Notes under the pieces: model-generated
What the model saw: the letters and a program-made list of their open reading frames with translations, nothing else
What the model was told of the DNA's origin: nothing
Database searches by the model: none
Assembly (NCBI RefSeq): GCF_013377085.1
Contig: NZ_JACAAX010000015.1
Location: 58,526 to 122,525, forward strand
Direction: 5' to 3'
DNA: 64,000 nt
Source of the DNA: Rhodoplanes sp.
Lineage (GTDB): Bacteria > Pseudomonadota > Alphaproteobacteria > Rhizobiales > Xanthobacteraceae
Made by a program: the position numbers and the translations under genes
In this document: positions 54,260 through 61,525 of the stretch, in pieces
How the letters are laid out: each line of letters opens with the position of its first letter
Position numbering within the stretch: position 1 is the first letter of the stretch

Positions 54260-55084
54260 TCAATGCGACAGCAGGCAACAGACCGGGCTGTGGCCGAGCA
54301 GTCCGCGGGTGACGCCGCCGAACATCCATTCACCCAGCCGGCTGTGGCCGTAGCCGCCGGCGACGATCAGGTCGATCCGTTCCTCGCGGGCGATGCGGAT
54401 CAGCTCGTCGGTCGCCGTGCCGTTGCCGTGCACCGTGATGCCCGCCGCCATGGCGATCCGGTGCCGTGCCAGGTAGCGGGCGAGATCATCGAGATCCTCC
54501 TGGGCCGCCGGCTCGGCGCCCGCCGGGCAGACCTCGACGGCCATGATACGGTCGGCCTCGTGCAGGAACGGCAGGGCGTCGACGAGGGCGCGCCGCGCCT
54601 CGCGGGTGTCCTTCCAGGCGATCATGATGCGGTTCGGCACCAATGTATCGACAGTGTCCGGCACCACCAGCACGGGACGTCCGGCCCGCAGGATGACGGT
54701 GCCGGGATCGACGGACCGGAACACGTCGTCGGGTTGCTGTCCGCCGCCGATCACGATCAGGTCGGCGGCGCGCGCCGCGCGGGCCAAAACCTCGACCGGG
54801 AAGTCGAGGGCGGCACGCCACTCGACCGGCCGGTTGGTGGCTCCGACCTCGGTGCGGAACCGGGCGCCGAGGCGGCCGAGTTCCTCCATCATGGCCGCCT
54901 TCTCCTCCTCGGTCGGGCCGACGTCGACGACGAGGCCCTCGGCCGCGAAGGGCGGCCGCGGACCCCAGCCGGTGATCCCGATCAGGGTGGCGTGAAAACG
55001 CTCGCCGAGGCCGCTTGCCAGACGCACGCGGGCGTCCGAGGCCTCGTCGACGCCGACATGAACCATTACGGTCGCATAGGACAT
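54260..55084 (-). CDS. Universal stress protein, tandem UspA domains
   Basis: This 274-residue protein has two Usp domains. The second carries the ATP-binding signature (VAGGYGHSRLGEWMFGGVTR), while the first has a degenerate version (VIGGGQQPDDVFRSVDPG). Single-gene tandem Usp proteins of this kind are often induced under low oxygen through FNR/FixK-type regulators. It is 135 bp downstream of the hsp20 gene and co-directional. Confidence 0.9.
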   Translation of the reverse strand: MSYATVMVHVGVDEASDARVRLASGLGERFHATLIGITGWGPRPPFAAEGLVVDVGPTEEEKAAMMEELGRLGARFRTEVGATNRPVEWRAALDFPVEVLARAARAADLIVIGGGQQPDDVFRSVDPGTVILRAGRPVLVVPDTVDTLVPNRIMIAWKDTREARRALVDALPFLHEADRIMAVEVCPAGAEPAAQEDLDDLARYLARHRIAMAAGITVHGNGTATDELIRIAREERIDLIVAGGYGHSRLGEWMFGGVTRGLLGHSPVCCLLSH

Positions 55085-55219
55085 GGCTCGCTCCTCGCCT
55101 CGTTCGGCGGCGCGCCCGGTATCCCCCTGTCCCCCACGCCGGTCCGCCCGGCGCCTCGGCCTGCTCGGTCAGCGACCGACCTCTCACGCGCCCCACTTCT
55201 CACGTCTCTCTGGGAACCC

Positions 55220-55780
55220 TCACGCCTCCTTGGGCGTGATCGAGATGGTCTTCTCGGCCTTGGGCGGCTCCGCCGCCTTGGGCAGCGTGACGGTCAGCAC
55301 ACCGTTCGCGAAGGTCGCCGCGATGGCGTCCTCCTGGATCCCGTCGGGGAGCTGGAACGAGCGCTGGAACGACCCGAAGCGGCGCTCGGCGACGTGATAG
55401 CCCTTGCGGGTCTCCTCGCGCTCCTCCTTCTTCTCGCCCTTGAGCGTCAGGATGCCGTTGGCGAGCTTCACCTCCAGGTCCGCCGGCGCGATGCCGGGCA
55501 GCTCGGCCACGATCTCGAACGCCTTGTCCTTCTCGATCAGGTCGACGGCGGGCTTGCGGGCGCCGGCTTCGTCGCCCAGCAGCATAGGCCGCATGGCGAA
55601 GAAAGCACTGCCGAGCGGCCCGCCCAGTCCCCAGCCGCGTCCGAAATCCTCGAACAGGCGGTCCATCTGGCGATGCAGCGTCTCGAACGGCTCCCACTCG
55701 CGCGTCACGCGCGACTCGGGCCGTGTCTCCGCAACGGCCTGCGGGACAGGCGCCTGCGGCACTCTCTCGGCTTCGGCCAT
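55220..55780 (-). CDS. Small heat-shock protein, Hsp20 family
   Basis: This 186-residue chaperone has an alpha-crystallin domain from about residue 75 (KPAVDLIEKDKAFEIVAELPG to VLTVTLPKAAEPP) and a conserved C-terminal KTISITPK segment. It binds unfolding proteins under stress. A perfect TTGA-N6-TCAA box lies 102 bp upstream of its start, so low-oxygen induction by FixK is likely. Confidence 0.92.
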   Translation of the reverse strand: MAEAERVPQAPVPQAVAETRPESRVTREWEPFETLHRQMDRLFEDFGRGWGLGGPLGSAFFAMRPMLLGDEAGARKPAVDLIEKDKAFEIVAELPGIAPADLEVKLANGILTLKGEKKEEREETRKGYHVAERRFGSFQRSFQLPDGIQEDAIAATFANGVLTVTLPKAAEPPKAEKTISITPKEA

Positions 55781-55881
55781 GACGTGTCTCCTTTTCGAAT
55801 CGTCTCGGAATTCTCCTTTCAGGCCTCGCCGACCTGTGGCGAGGCTACGCCATCAGGATAGGCCGGTGCCTCCGCGGGGTA

Positions 55882-55895
55882 TTGACGGGGGTCAA
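55882..55895. promoter_or_regulatory. FixK/FNR-type binding site upstream of hsp20
   Basis: TTGACGGGGGTCAA matches the symmetric FNR/FixK consensus TTGA-N6-TCAA exactly. It is centred about 108 bp before the hsp20 start codon and is not upstream of any other gene (the phasin ends at 56030 on the same strand). With fixK encoded 0.6 kb away, direct control of the hsp20-uspA-pncA cluster is plausible. Confidence 0.75.
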
Positions 55896-56029
55896 TTCCG
55901 GCGTCGAGCGGAGTCGTCAACGCATTGATTGGAAATAAAATAAACACTTGAAACCCCGCCGGGGGCGATCGCCCCGGCGCAGGTCGGGCCGTGACTGGTG
56001 CGCGGCGAGGGAGCGTCGCGCGAGGCCCG

Positions 56030-56488
56030 TCAGATCGTCGAGCCGGCCTTGTCGACGCTCGCCGAGAAGCTGGCGGCGAGCGGCTTTGCCGCCTCGCTCA
56101 TCAGCTTCTGGCTGCACGACCACAGCTCCTTGCTCTGGGCGGCCGCGGCCTCGATCCGGCGAGCGGCGAAGCGGGTCGACAGCTCGATGACGTCGGGCAG
56201 CGATTTCGCCTCCGCCATCTCGGCCGCGAAGTCGAAGCCGGCATTGATGTTCGCCTGCACGGCCGCGAACATCTTCATGCCGAGCTCGGTGCTGCCGTGC
56301 ACGGCTCCGGCGTAGCTCTGCTCGAGCACGTCCTCGGCCTCCTCGGTGCTTTCGGCGATCTGCTCGTAGCCTTCCTTCATCTGCTCCAGGCCGTCGACCG
56401 CGACGATGCGGAAGCCGGACGGAAGCTCGAGCGGCGGCAGCTCGGTCTTGTCGCTGACGACGGGCTCGCACGGAGACACTGCTGACAT
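56030..56488 (-). CDS. Phasin family protein
   Basis: This 152-residue amphipathic helical protein has the Phasin_2 pattern: MKEGYEQIAESTEEAEDVLEQ, then MKMFAAVQANINAGFDFAAEMAEAKSLPDVIEL and a tail rich in Ala. GAGGAGG lies 6 nt before the ATG at 56488. Phasins coat PHB granules. It follows fixK by 46 bp in the same direction, so its expression may be tied to oxygen limitation. Confidence 0.9.
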   Translation of the reverse strand: MSAVSPCEPVVSDKTELPPLELPSGFRIVAVDGLEQMKEGYEQIAESTEEAEDVLEQSYAGAVHGSTELGMKMFAAVQANINAGFDFAAEMAEAKSLPDVIELSTRFAARRIEAAAAQSKELWSCSQKLMSEAAKPLAASFSASVDKAGSTI

Positions 56489-56534
56489 GGCATCCTCCTC
56501 GAGACCAAGCCCTCGGTTCCCGCCGAGGGGCGGT

Positions 56535-57221
56535 TCAGGCATGCAGGCGCTTCAACGTCCTGCGGTCGCGCAACACGATGCGGCGGCAGGTCGGAACCGC
56601 GATGGCCCCCGTGCTCTCGAGCTGGGTCAGGGTGCGCGAGATCGTCTCGATGGTCAGCCCGAGATAGTCGGCGATGTCCTGACGCGACATCGGCAACTCG
56701 ATCTCGTCGACGACACCCATCCGCTCCGCCATCTCCAGGAGGAAGCAGGCGACCCGTTCCTGGGCGCTGCGGATCAGCACCAGCATGTGGGTCTGCACCC
56801 GCTGCAGCTCGTGCGCCGTCAGGGCCCACAGGAGATGCGCCATGCCGTGGTCGGCGTCGGCGAGCGACACCAGGGCGCTGCGCTTGACCACCAGGAAGAC
56901 CGAGCGGGTGACGGCCTCGGCCGAGCAGTGATGGAGGTCCGCGGCTTCGAGGCCGAACACCTCGCCGGGCAGATAGAAGGCGCTGATCTGGCGACGGCCG
57001 TCGTTGAGGACCTTGTAGGTCCGCGCCGCGCCCGACACCACCTTGTAGACGTAGGAGGTCGGCTCGCCCTCGCCGAAGATTTCGGCGTTCCGGGTGTAGC
57101 CCATCCGTACCCCGAGCAGGTCGAAGGTGCCGTCGCCGTCGCCGCTCGGGTCCGCAGCCCACCGATCCAGCGGTTTCGCCGGGTGGTTTGCGCTCAGGGT
57201 CTGCGCGTTCTGCATCAGCAC
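56535..57221 (-). CDS. fixK: Crp/Fnr family regulator, FixK-type
   Basis: This 228-residue regulator has a cyclic-nucleotide-type beta-barrel (ISAFYLPGEVFGLEA) and a C-terminal helix-turn-helix, MSRQDIADYLGLTIETISRTL. It lacks the N-terminal four-Cys Fe-S motif of Fnr, as FixK does. It is transcribed divergently from fixL, the arrangement expected if FixJ-P activates fixK. Its likely targets include the TTGA-N6-TCAA box at 55882. Confidence 0.9.
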   Translation of the reverse strand: MLMQNAQTLSANHPAKPLDRWAADPSGDGDGTFDLLGVRMGYTRNAEIFGEGEPTSYVYKVVSGAARTYKVLNDGRRQISAFYLPGEVFGLEAADLHHCSAEAVTRSVFLVVKRSALVSLADADHGMAHLLWALTAHELQRVQTHMLVLIRSAQERVACFLLEMAERMGVVDEIELPMSRQDIADYLGLTIETISRTLTQLESTGAIAVPTCRRIVLRDRRTLKRLHA

Positions 57222-57292
57222 GGCGCGGACTCCTTCAAGGAGCGGGGTGCGGCTGGTAGGAACCTAGGCAAGCGGACGACAAGGAGAAATTC

Positions 57293-57310
57293 GGGTAGTG
57301 TCCCTAAGGG
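57293..57310. promoter_or_regulatory. Candidate FixJ site in the fixK-fixL spacer
   Basis: The sequence GGGTAGTGTCCCTAAGGG lies between the divergent fixK and fixL genes. It resembles the GTAG-T-TCCCTA-type FixJ-P sites described in fixK promoters of rhizobia. The match is partial and its orientation toward fixK is inferred. Confidence 0.35.
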
Positions 57311-57343
57311 CTCTCCCGGAGGCGGACGGTCCGGAAGCGGGCG

Positions 57344-58945
57344 ATGGCGCAGATCGAGCGGGTAGCGGAGGAGCCGGCACCCGGCGCGGAGGGGCGAGCG
57401 CCGGACGGCTTCCGCCTGGACGGTTCGCATCCGGGCGGCGCCGGGCCCGACGACTCGCCGGCGGCGGAGCCGGGTCACGGCGCGGGCGACCGGACGATCT
57501 GGTATGCGGCGGCCATCATCCTGACGCTGCTCGCCTACATGCTGCATCTGGCGGTCAGGTGGCTCACCGCCGAGCAGGCCGATCTGGTCTTCATGGTGCC
57601 GCCCGTCCTGGTCGCCGGCGCGCTCGGCGGCCTCGGACCGGGGCTCGCCGCCACCCTTCTCGCGCTGCTGTTGCACGTGCTGCCGTTCAGCGTTCCGCTC
57701 GGCCCGGCCGGCCCGGCCCTGGTGACGGCCGCCGCCTTCGGACTGATCGGCCTCGGCATGGCGGTGTTCGGCGAGCGCCTGCGCCTCGCCCGCGACGAGG
57801 CGGCGTCGCGCACCCGCGGCCAGATGGCGCGCGAGGCACATCTGCAATCGATCCTGGCCAACGTGCCGGACGCCGTGATCATTGCCGACGAGCACGGCAC
57901 CATCGAGCTGTTCAGCTCCGCGGCGGAGCGGCTGTTCGGCTACGCGGCCGGCGAGGTGACGGGCAAGAATCTGAGCGTGCTGATGCCGCCGCCATACAGC
58001 GACGCCCACGGCGCCCATGTCGACCGCTATCGGCGCACCGGCGAGCGGCACATCATCGGGGTCGGTCGGATGGTGGTCGGCGAGCGCAAGGACGGTTCGA
58101 CCTTCCCGATCGCCCTGACGGTCGGCGAGATGCGGTCGCACGGCCGGCGGTTCTTCACCGGCTTCGTGCGCGACCTCACCGAGCGGCAGGAGACCGAGGC
58201 GCGGCTGCAGCGCCTGCAGTCGGAGCTCGTGCATGTGTCGCGGCTCACCGCCATGGGCGAGATGGCGTCGGCGCTCGCCCACGAGCTCAACCAGCCGCTC
58301 TCCGCCATCGCCAATTATCTCGCCGGCTCGCGCCGCCTGCTGGCGCAGCCCGGCGAGGACAATCTCGCGATGGTGCGCGAGGCGGTCGACGCCGCCGTCG
58401 AGCAGTCGCTGCGGGCCGGCCAGATCATCCGCCGGCTGCGCGACTTCGTCGCCAACCGCGAGGCCGAGAAGCGGGTCGAGAACCTCAAGACCCTGATCGA
58501 GGAGGCCAGCGCGCTGGCGCTGGTCGGTGCCAAGGAGATCGGCGTGCGGGTGCGGCTGCGGCTCGATCCGGCGGCCGACCGCGTGTTCGTCGACAAGGTC
58601 CAGATCCAGCAGGTGATGCTCAACCTGATGCGCAACGCCATCGAGGCGATGGAGACGTCGCCGCAGCGCGTCCTCACGGTGGCGACCTCGCCGGGGCCCG
58701 ACCGCACCGTCCTGGTCGAGGTGACGGACACCGGCTCGGGCATCGCGCCCGAGATCGCCGGCCAGCTCTTCCAGCCCTTCGCCACCACCAAGATCTACGG
58801 CATGGGCATCGGGCTCTCGATCTCGCGCACCATCGTCGAGGGCCACGACGGTCGCATCTGGGCGGATCCCTGCCCTGGCGGCGGCGCGTCGTTCCGGTTT
58901 ACACTGCCGGCCGTGGTGGGCGAGGAGCTGGGCGATGTCGGCTGA
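57344..58945 (+). CDS. fixL: Oxygen-sensing haem PAS histidine kinase FixL
   Basis: This 533-residue kinase has N-terminal membrane helices (about 52-145). The haem PAS domain carries proximal H236 in [10 protein letters not shown] and propionate-contact R242. The H-box [13 protein letters not shown] has H313, and the catalytic domain shows MRNAIEAM (N-box) and [10 protein letters not shown] (G1). It releases kinase activity when haem loses oxygen and phosphorylates FixJ, encoded next and overlapping by 11 nt. All haem-site residues recognisable from FixL proteins are intact. Confidence 0.95.
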   Translation: MAQIERVAEEPAPGAEGRAPDGFRLDGSHPGGAGPDDSPAAEPGHGAGDRTIWYAAAIILTLLAYMLHLAVRWLTAEQADLVFMVPPVLVAGALGGLGPGLAATLLALLLHVLPFSVPLGPAGPALVTAAAFGLIGLGMAVFGERLRLARDEAASRTRGQMAREAHLQSILANVPDAVIIADEHGTIELFSSAAERLFGYAAGEVTGKNLSVLMPPPYSDAHGAHVDRYRRTGERHIIGVGRMVVGERKDGSTFPIALTVGEMRSHGRRFFTGFVRDLTERQETEARLQRLQSELVHVSRLTAMGEMASALAHELNQPLSAIANYLAGSRRLLAQPGEDNLAMVREAVDAAVEQSLRAGQIIRRLRDFVANREAEKRVENLKTLIEEASALALVGAKEIGVRVRLRLDPAADRVFVDKVQIQQVMLNLMRNAIEAMETSPQRVLTVATSPGPDRTVLVEVTDTGSGIAPEIAGQLFQPFATTKIYGMGIGLSISRTIVEGHDGRIWADPCPGGGASFRFTLPAVVGEELGDVG

Positions 58946-59585
58946 CCCGGTCATTCATGTCATCGACGACGACGAATCCGTCCGCCGGTCGCTCGACTTC
59001 CTGCTGCGCGCCGCCGGCCACAAGACCTGCACCTACGAGACGGCGCTCGCCTTCCTCAACGCGCTGCCCGACGTCGCCTCCGGCTGCATCGTCACCGACG
59101 TGAAGATGCCGGAGGTGAGCGGCGTCGACCTCCTCAAGCGATTGCGGGCCATGCATGTGCGCCTGCCCGTGATCGTCATCACGGGCCATGCCGACGTGCC
59201 GATGGCCGTCGAGGCGATGAAGAACGGTGCGATCGATTTTTTGGAGAAGCCGTTCGACGACGAGGTGCTGCTCGCCTCGGTGCGCACCGCGCTCGCTGCC
59301 GCCGAGAGCGTGGCCGAGCGCGAGGCGACACAGCGCGAGCTGCAGCAGCGCATCGCCGCGCTGTCGCGGCGCGAGCGCGAGGTGCTGGAGGGGCTGGTCG
59401 CCGGCAAGGCCAACAAGACCATCGCCTGGGATCTCGGCATCAGCCCGCGCACCGTCGAGATCTACCGCGCCAATGTGATGACCAAGATGCGCGCCGTCAG
59501 CCTCTCCGAGCTGGTGCGCATGACCATGCTGGCCGAGTTCGCCGGCGCGGAGCAGCCGGCCGGCTCCGGCGACGTCGCCGGTTGA
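58935..59585 (+). CDS. fixJ: Oxygen-responsive transcription factor FixJ
   Basis: This 216-residue response regulator has a receiver domain (phospho-acceptor D55 in IVTDVKMPE, Thr in VITGHADV, Lys in FLEKPFDD) and a LuxR-type DNA-binding domain ([20 protein letters not shown], then [14 protein letters not shown]). Coupling with fixL by overlap is typical. It activates fixK and, in diazotrophs, nifA. No nif genes are in this window. Confidence 0.95.
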   Translation: MSADPVIHVIDDDESVRRSLDFLLRAAGHKTCTYETALAFLNALPDVASGCIVTDVKMPEVSGVDLLKRLRAMHVRLPVIVITGHADVPMAVEAMKNGAIDFLEKPFDDEVLLASVRTALAAAESVAEREATQRELQQRIAALSRREREVLEGLVAGKANKTIAWDLGISPRTVEIYRANVMTKMRAVSLSELVRMTMLAEFAGAEQPAGSGDVAG

Positions 59586-59617
59586 GCGATGATCCGGGGT
59601 TGCCGCCGGCTTTTTGA

Positions 59618-59635
59618 GCGGCGTCAAGACGCCGC
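59618..59635 (+). terminator. Hairpin after fixJ
   Basis: GCGGCGTC and GACGCCGC form an 8-bp stem around an AA loop 33 bp after the fixJ stop, followed by CTCTCCTTT. This is a moderate intrinsic terminator candidate. Confidence 0.5.
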
Positions 59636-59776
59636 CTCTCCTTTGCGCTCTTCTCACCAGCGAGCCGCCGCACGCGGGTCACCGGGATGACGGTGGCCGA
59701 GGGTCGGCATGGCGGCCGGACGGCGGCCGGAGCACCGATGCCGGTGCGGCCGAGTGCGGAGCTGCGGCGCATCGTC

Positions 59777-60202
59777 ATGACGCGAGACAGCCAGGACGAC
59801 CCTTCGCTCCCGACCATCGTCGTCGTCAACGACGATTCGGCGCTGCGCCACGCGTTGCGCTTCGCGCTCGGGGTCGAGGGCTTCGCGGTCAGGACCTTCG
59901 CCAAGGGCGAGGACCTGCTCGGCTCCTCCGACCTGACCGATCTCGCCTGCGTGGTGACGGATGCGCGGCTTCCCGACATGTCGGGCCTCGATCTCGTGGC
60001 GCAACTGCGCCGGCAGCGGGACCGCCTTCCTGCCATCCTGCTCACCACCGATCCGAGCCTGCGACTGCGCCGCGAGGCGGAGGACGCCGGCGTCGCCCTG
60101 ATCGAGCAGCCGTTGCGCGGCGACAGCGTCGTCAACGTCGTCGTCGCGCTCCTGTCCGGTATGGCCCGCACGGATCCGCAGTCCCGCCACTGCAAGGTGT
60201 GA
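59777..60202 (+). CDS. Receiver-only response regulator
   Basis: This 141-residue protein is a single CheY-like receiver: VVNDD (acidic pocket D19/D20), VVTDARLPD with phospho-acceptor D62 and LLTTDPS with the Thr. The invariant Lys of receivers is replaced by Gln111 (LIEQPLRG), so phosphorylation output is probably altered. It sits just after fixJ and is most like the FixJ receiver, so it may act as a phosphate sink or decoy for FixL. In-frame starts upstream (from 59687) are not conserved; the ATG at 59777 directly precedes the domain. Confidence 0.8.
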   Translation: MTRDSQDDPSLPTIVVVNDDSALRHALRFALGVEGFAVRTFAKGEDLLGSSDLTDLACVVTDARLPDMSGLDLVAQLRRQRDRLPAILLTTDPSLRLRREAEDAGVALIEQPLRGDSVVNVVVALLSGMARTDPQSRHCKV

Positions 60203-60332
60203 GGGCGCGAGGATCGTCCGCGGCGCGACCCCTGCGGTATCGGCGTGCCGCTTGCCACCGCTCGGCGCTTTGCGTCACAGTCGCCCCCAAATCGTGCGGC
60301 GCCACGCGGCTCGCACCACGGGGGATCTGATC

Positions 60333-61361
60333 ATGCCATCGACCCTGCCGGCTTCGATGCGGACGTCGATGCGGGCCTGGCGCTCGCTCGCGCCCGGGCT
60401 CGACGCCCTCGCGCTCGTCGAGGTGCCACGGCCGGAGCCCGGGCCGAACGAGATGCTGGTGCGGGTCGAGGCGGCGGCGCTCAACTTCGCCGACCTGCTG
60501 ATGGTCGACGACCGTTATCAGGTGCGCCCGCAGCGGCCGTTCACGATGGGCCAGGAAATGGCCGGCACGGTGGTCGCGGCCGGACCCGGCGCCACCTTCG
60601 AGGTCGGCGCCCGCGTCGCCGGCAAGGCGGAGGCCGGCGCTTTCGCCGAGTACGCCGTGATGGGCCAAAACCTCGCCATGCGGGTGCCGGACGGCGTCGC
60701 CGCCGCCACCGCGGCGGCGATGCCGGTCGTCTACACCACGGCCCTGGTGGCGCTGACCGAGAGCACCGTGGTGGTGCCCGGCGAGCGCGTGCTGGTGACG
60801 GCGGCGGCCGGCGGCTTCGGGCTCGCGGCCGTCGAGGTCGCCCGGTCGCTCGGCGCCTTCGTGATCGCGGCGGCCGGCGGCGCCGACAAATGCGCGCTCG
60901 CCCGCGCCCACGGCGCCGATGCCGCGATCGACTACCGGAGCGAGAACCTCGCCGACGCCGTCAAGGCGCTGACCGACGGGCGCGGCGTCGACGTGCTGGT
61001 CGATGCGGTCGGTGGCGACGCCAAGGATCTTTTACGCCTGCTCGCCTGGGGCGGACGCTTCCTCGTCACCGGCTTCGCCGGCGGCACCATTCCGCAGATC
61101 CCGGCCAACCGCCTGCTGCTGCGGCGCCTGTCGGCGATCGGCGTCTATTTCCGTCCCGAGCACGACGGGCCGATGTTGGCGCGGGTCGCCGCTCGCCTCT
61201 CGGATCTCGCCGCGCGCGGTGCCGTCCGGCCGCATGTCGGCGCCGTGCACGCCTTCGACGCCTTGCCGGCCGCGCTGGCCGCCCTGCGCGACCGCGGCAC
61301 CACGGGCAAGCTGATTTTGCAGGTTGCGGCGGACGGGGGTCAGCGAGTGGATAGAACCTGA
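60333..61361 (+). CDS. NADPH:quinone oxidoreductase family protein (zinc-less MDR)
   Basis: This 342-residue medium-chain reductase lacks the zinc ligands. It has ALNFADLLMVDDRYQV, PFTMGQEMAGTVVAAG, the cofactor motif VTAAAGGFGLAAVEVARSLG and DVLVDAVGG. Length and motif order fit QOR/crotonyl-type enzymes. The quinone or enone substrate is unknown. The ATG at 60333 is followed immediately by the conserved MRAW segment and has GGGGGAT upstream. Confidence 0.9.
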   Translation: MPSTLPASMRTSMRAWRSLAPGLDALALVEVPRPEPGPNEMLVRVEAAALNFADLLMVDDRYQVRPQRPFTMGQEMAGTVVAAGPGATFEVGARVAGKAEAGAFAEYAVMGQNLAMRVPDGVAAATAAAMPVVYTTALVALTESTVVVPGERVLVTAAAGGFGLAAVEVARSLGAFVIAAAGGADKCALARAHGADAAIDYRSENLADAVKALTDGRGVDVLVDAVGGDAKDLLRLLAWGGRFLVTGFAGGTIPQIPANRLLLRRLSAIGVYFRPEHDGPMLARVAARLSDLAARGAVRPHVGAVHAFDALPAALAALRDRGTTGKLILQVAADGGQRVDRT

Positions 61362-61525
61362 CGCTTGTGGTCCCGTTCGCCCGCGATCTGACGCGAAGGC
61401 CGACGGCAGAGGAATGCCAATAGCTGCTGTTGTTTAATGTAGTCAGGTTGAATCTCAACGTATCGCAGTCTACTCTAAGAAATATTTATAAATATCCAAT
61501 TATATCATATCTTTAGCACCACGTC

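Noticed and set aside
57215..58954. A 579-codon minus-strand open frame opposite fixL
   Set aside because: fixL on the plus strand has intact haem, H-box and ATPase motifs. The antisense frame has only low-complexity charged sequence.
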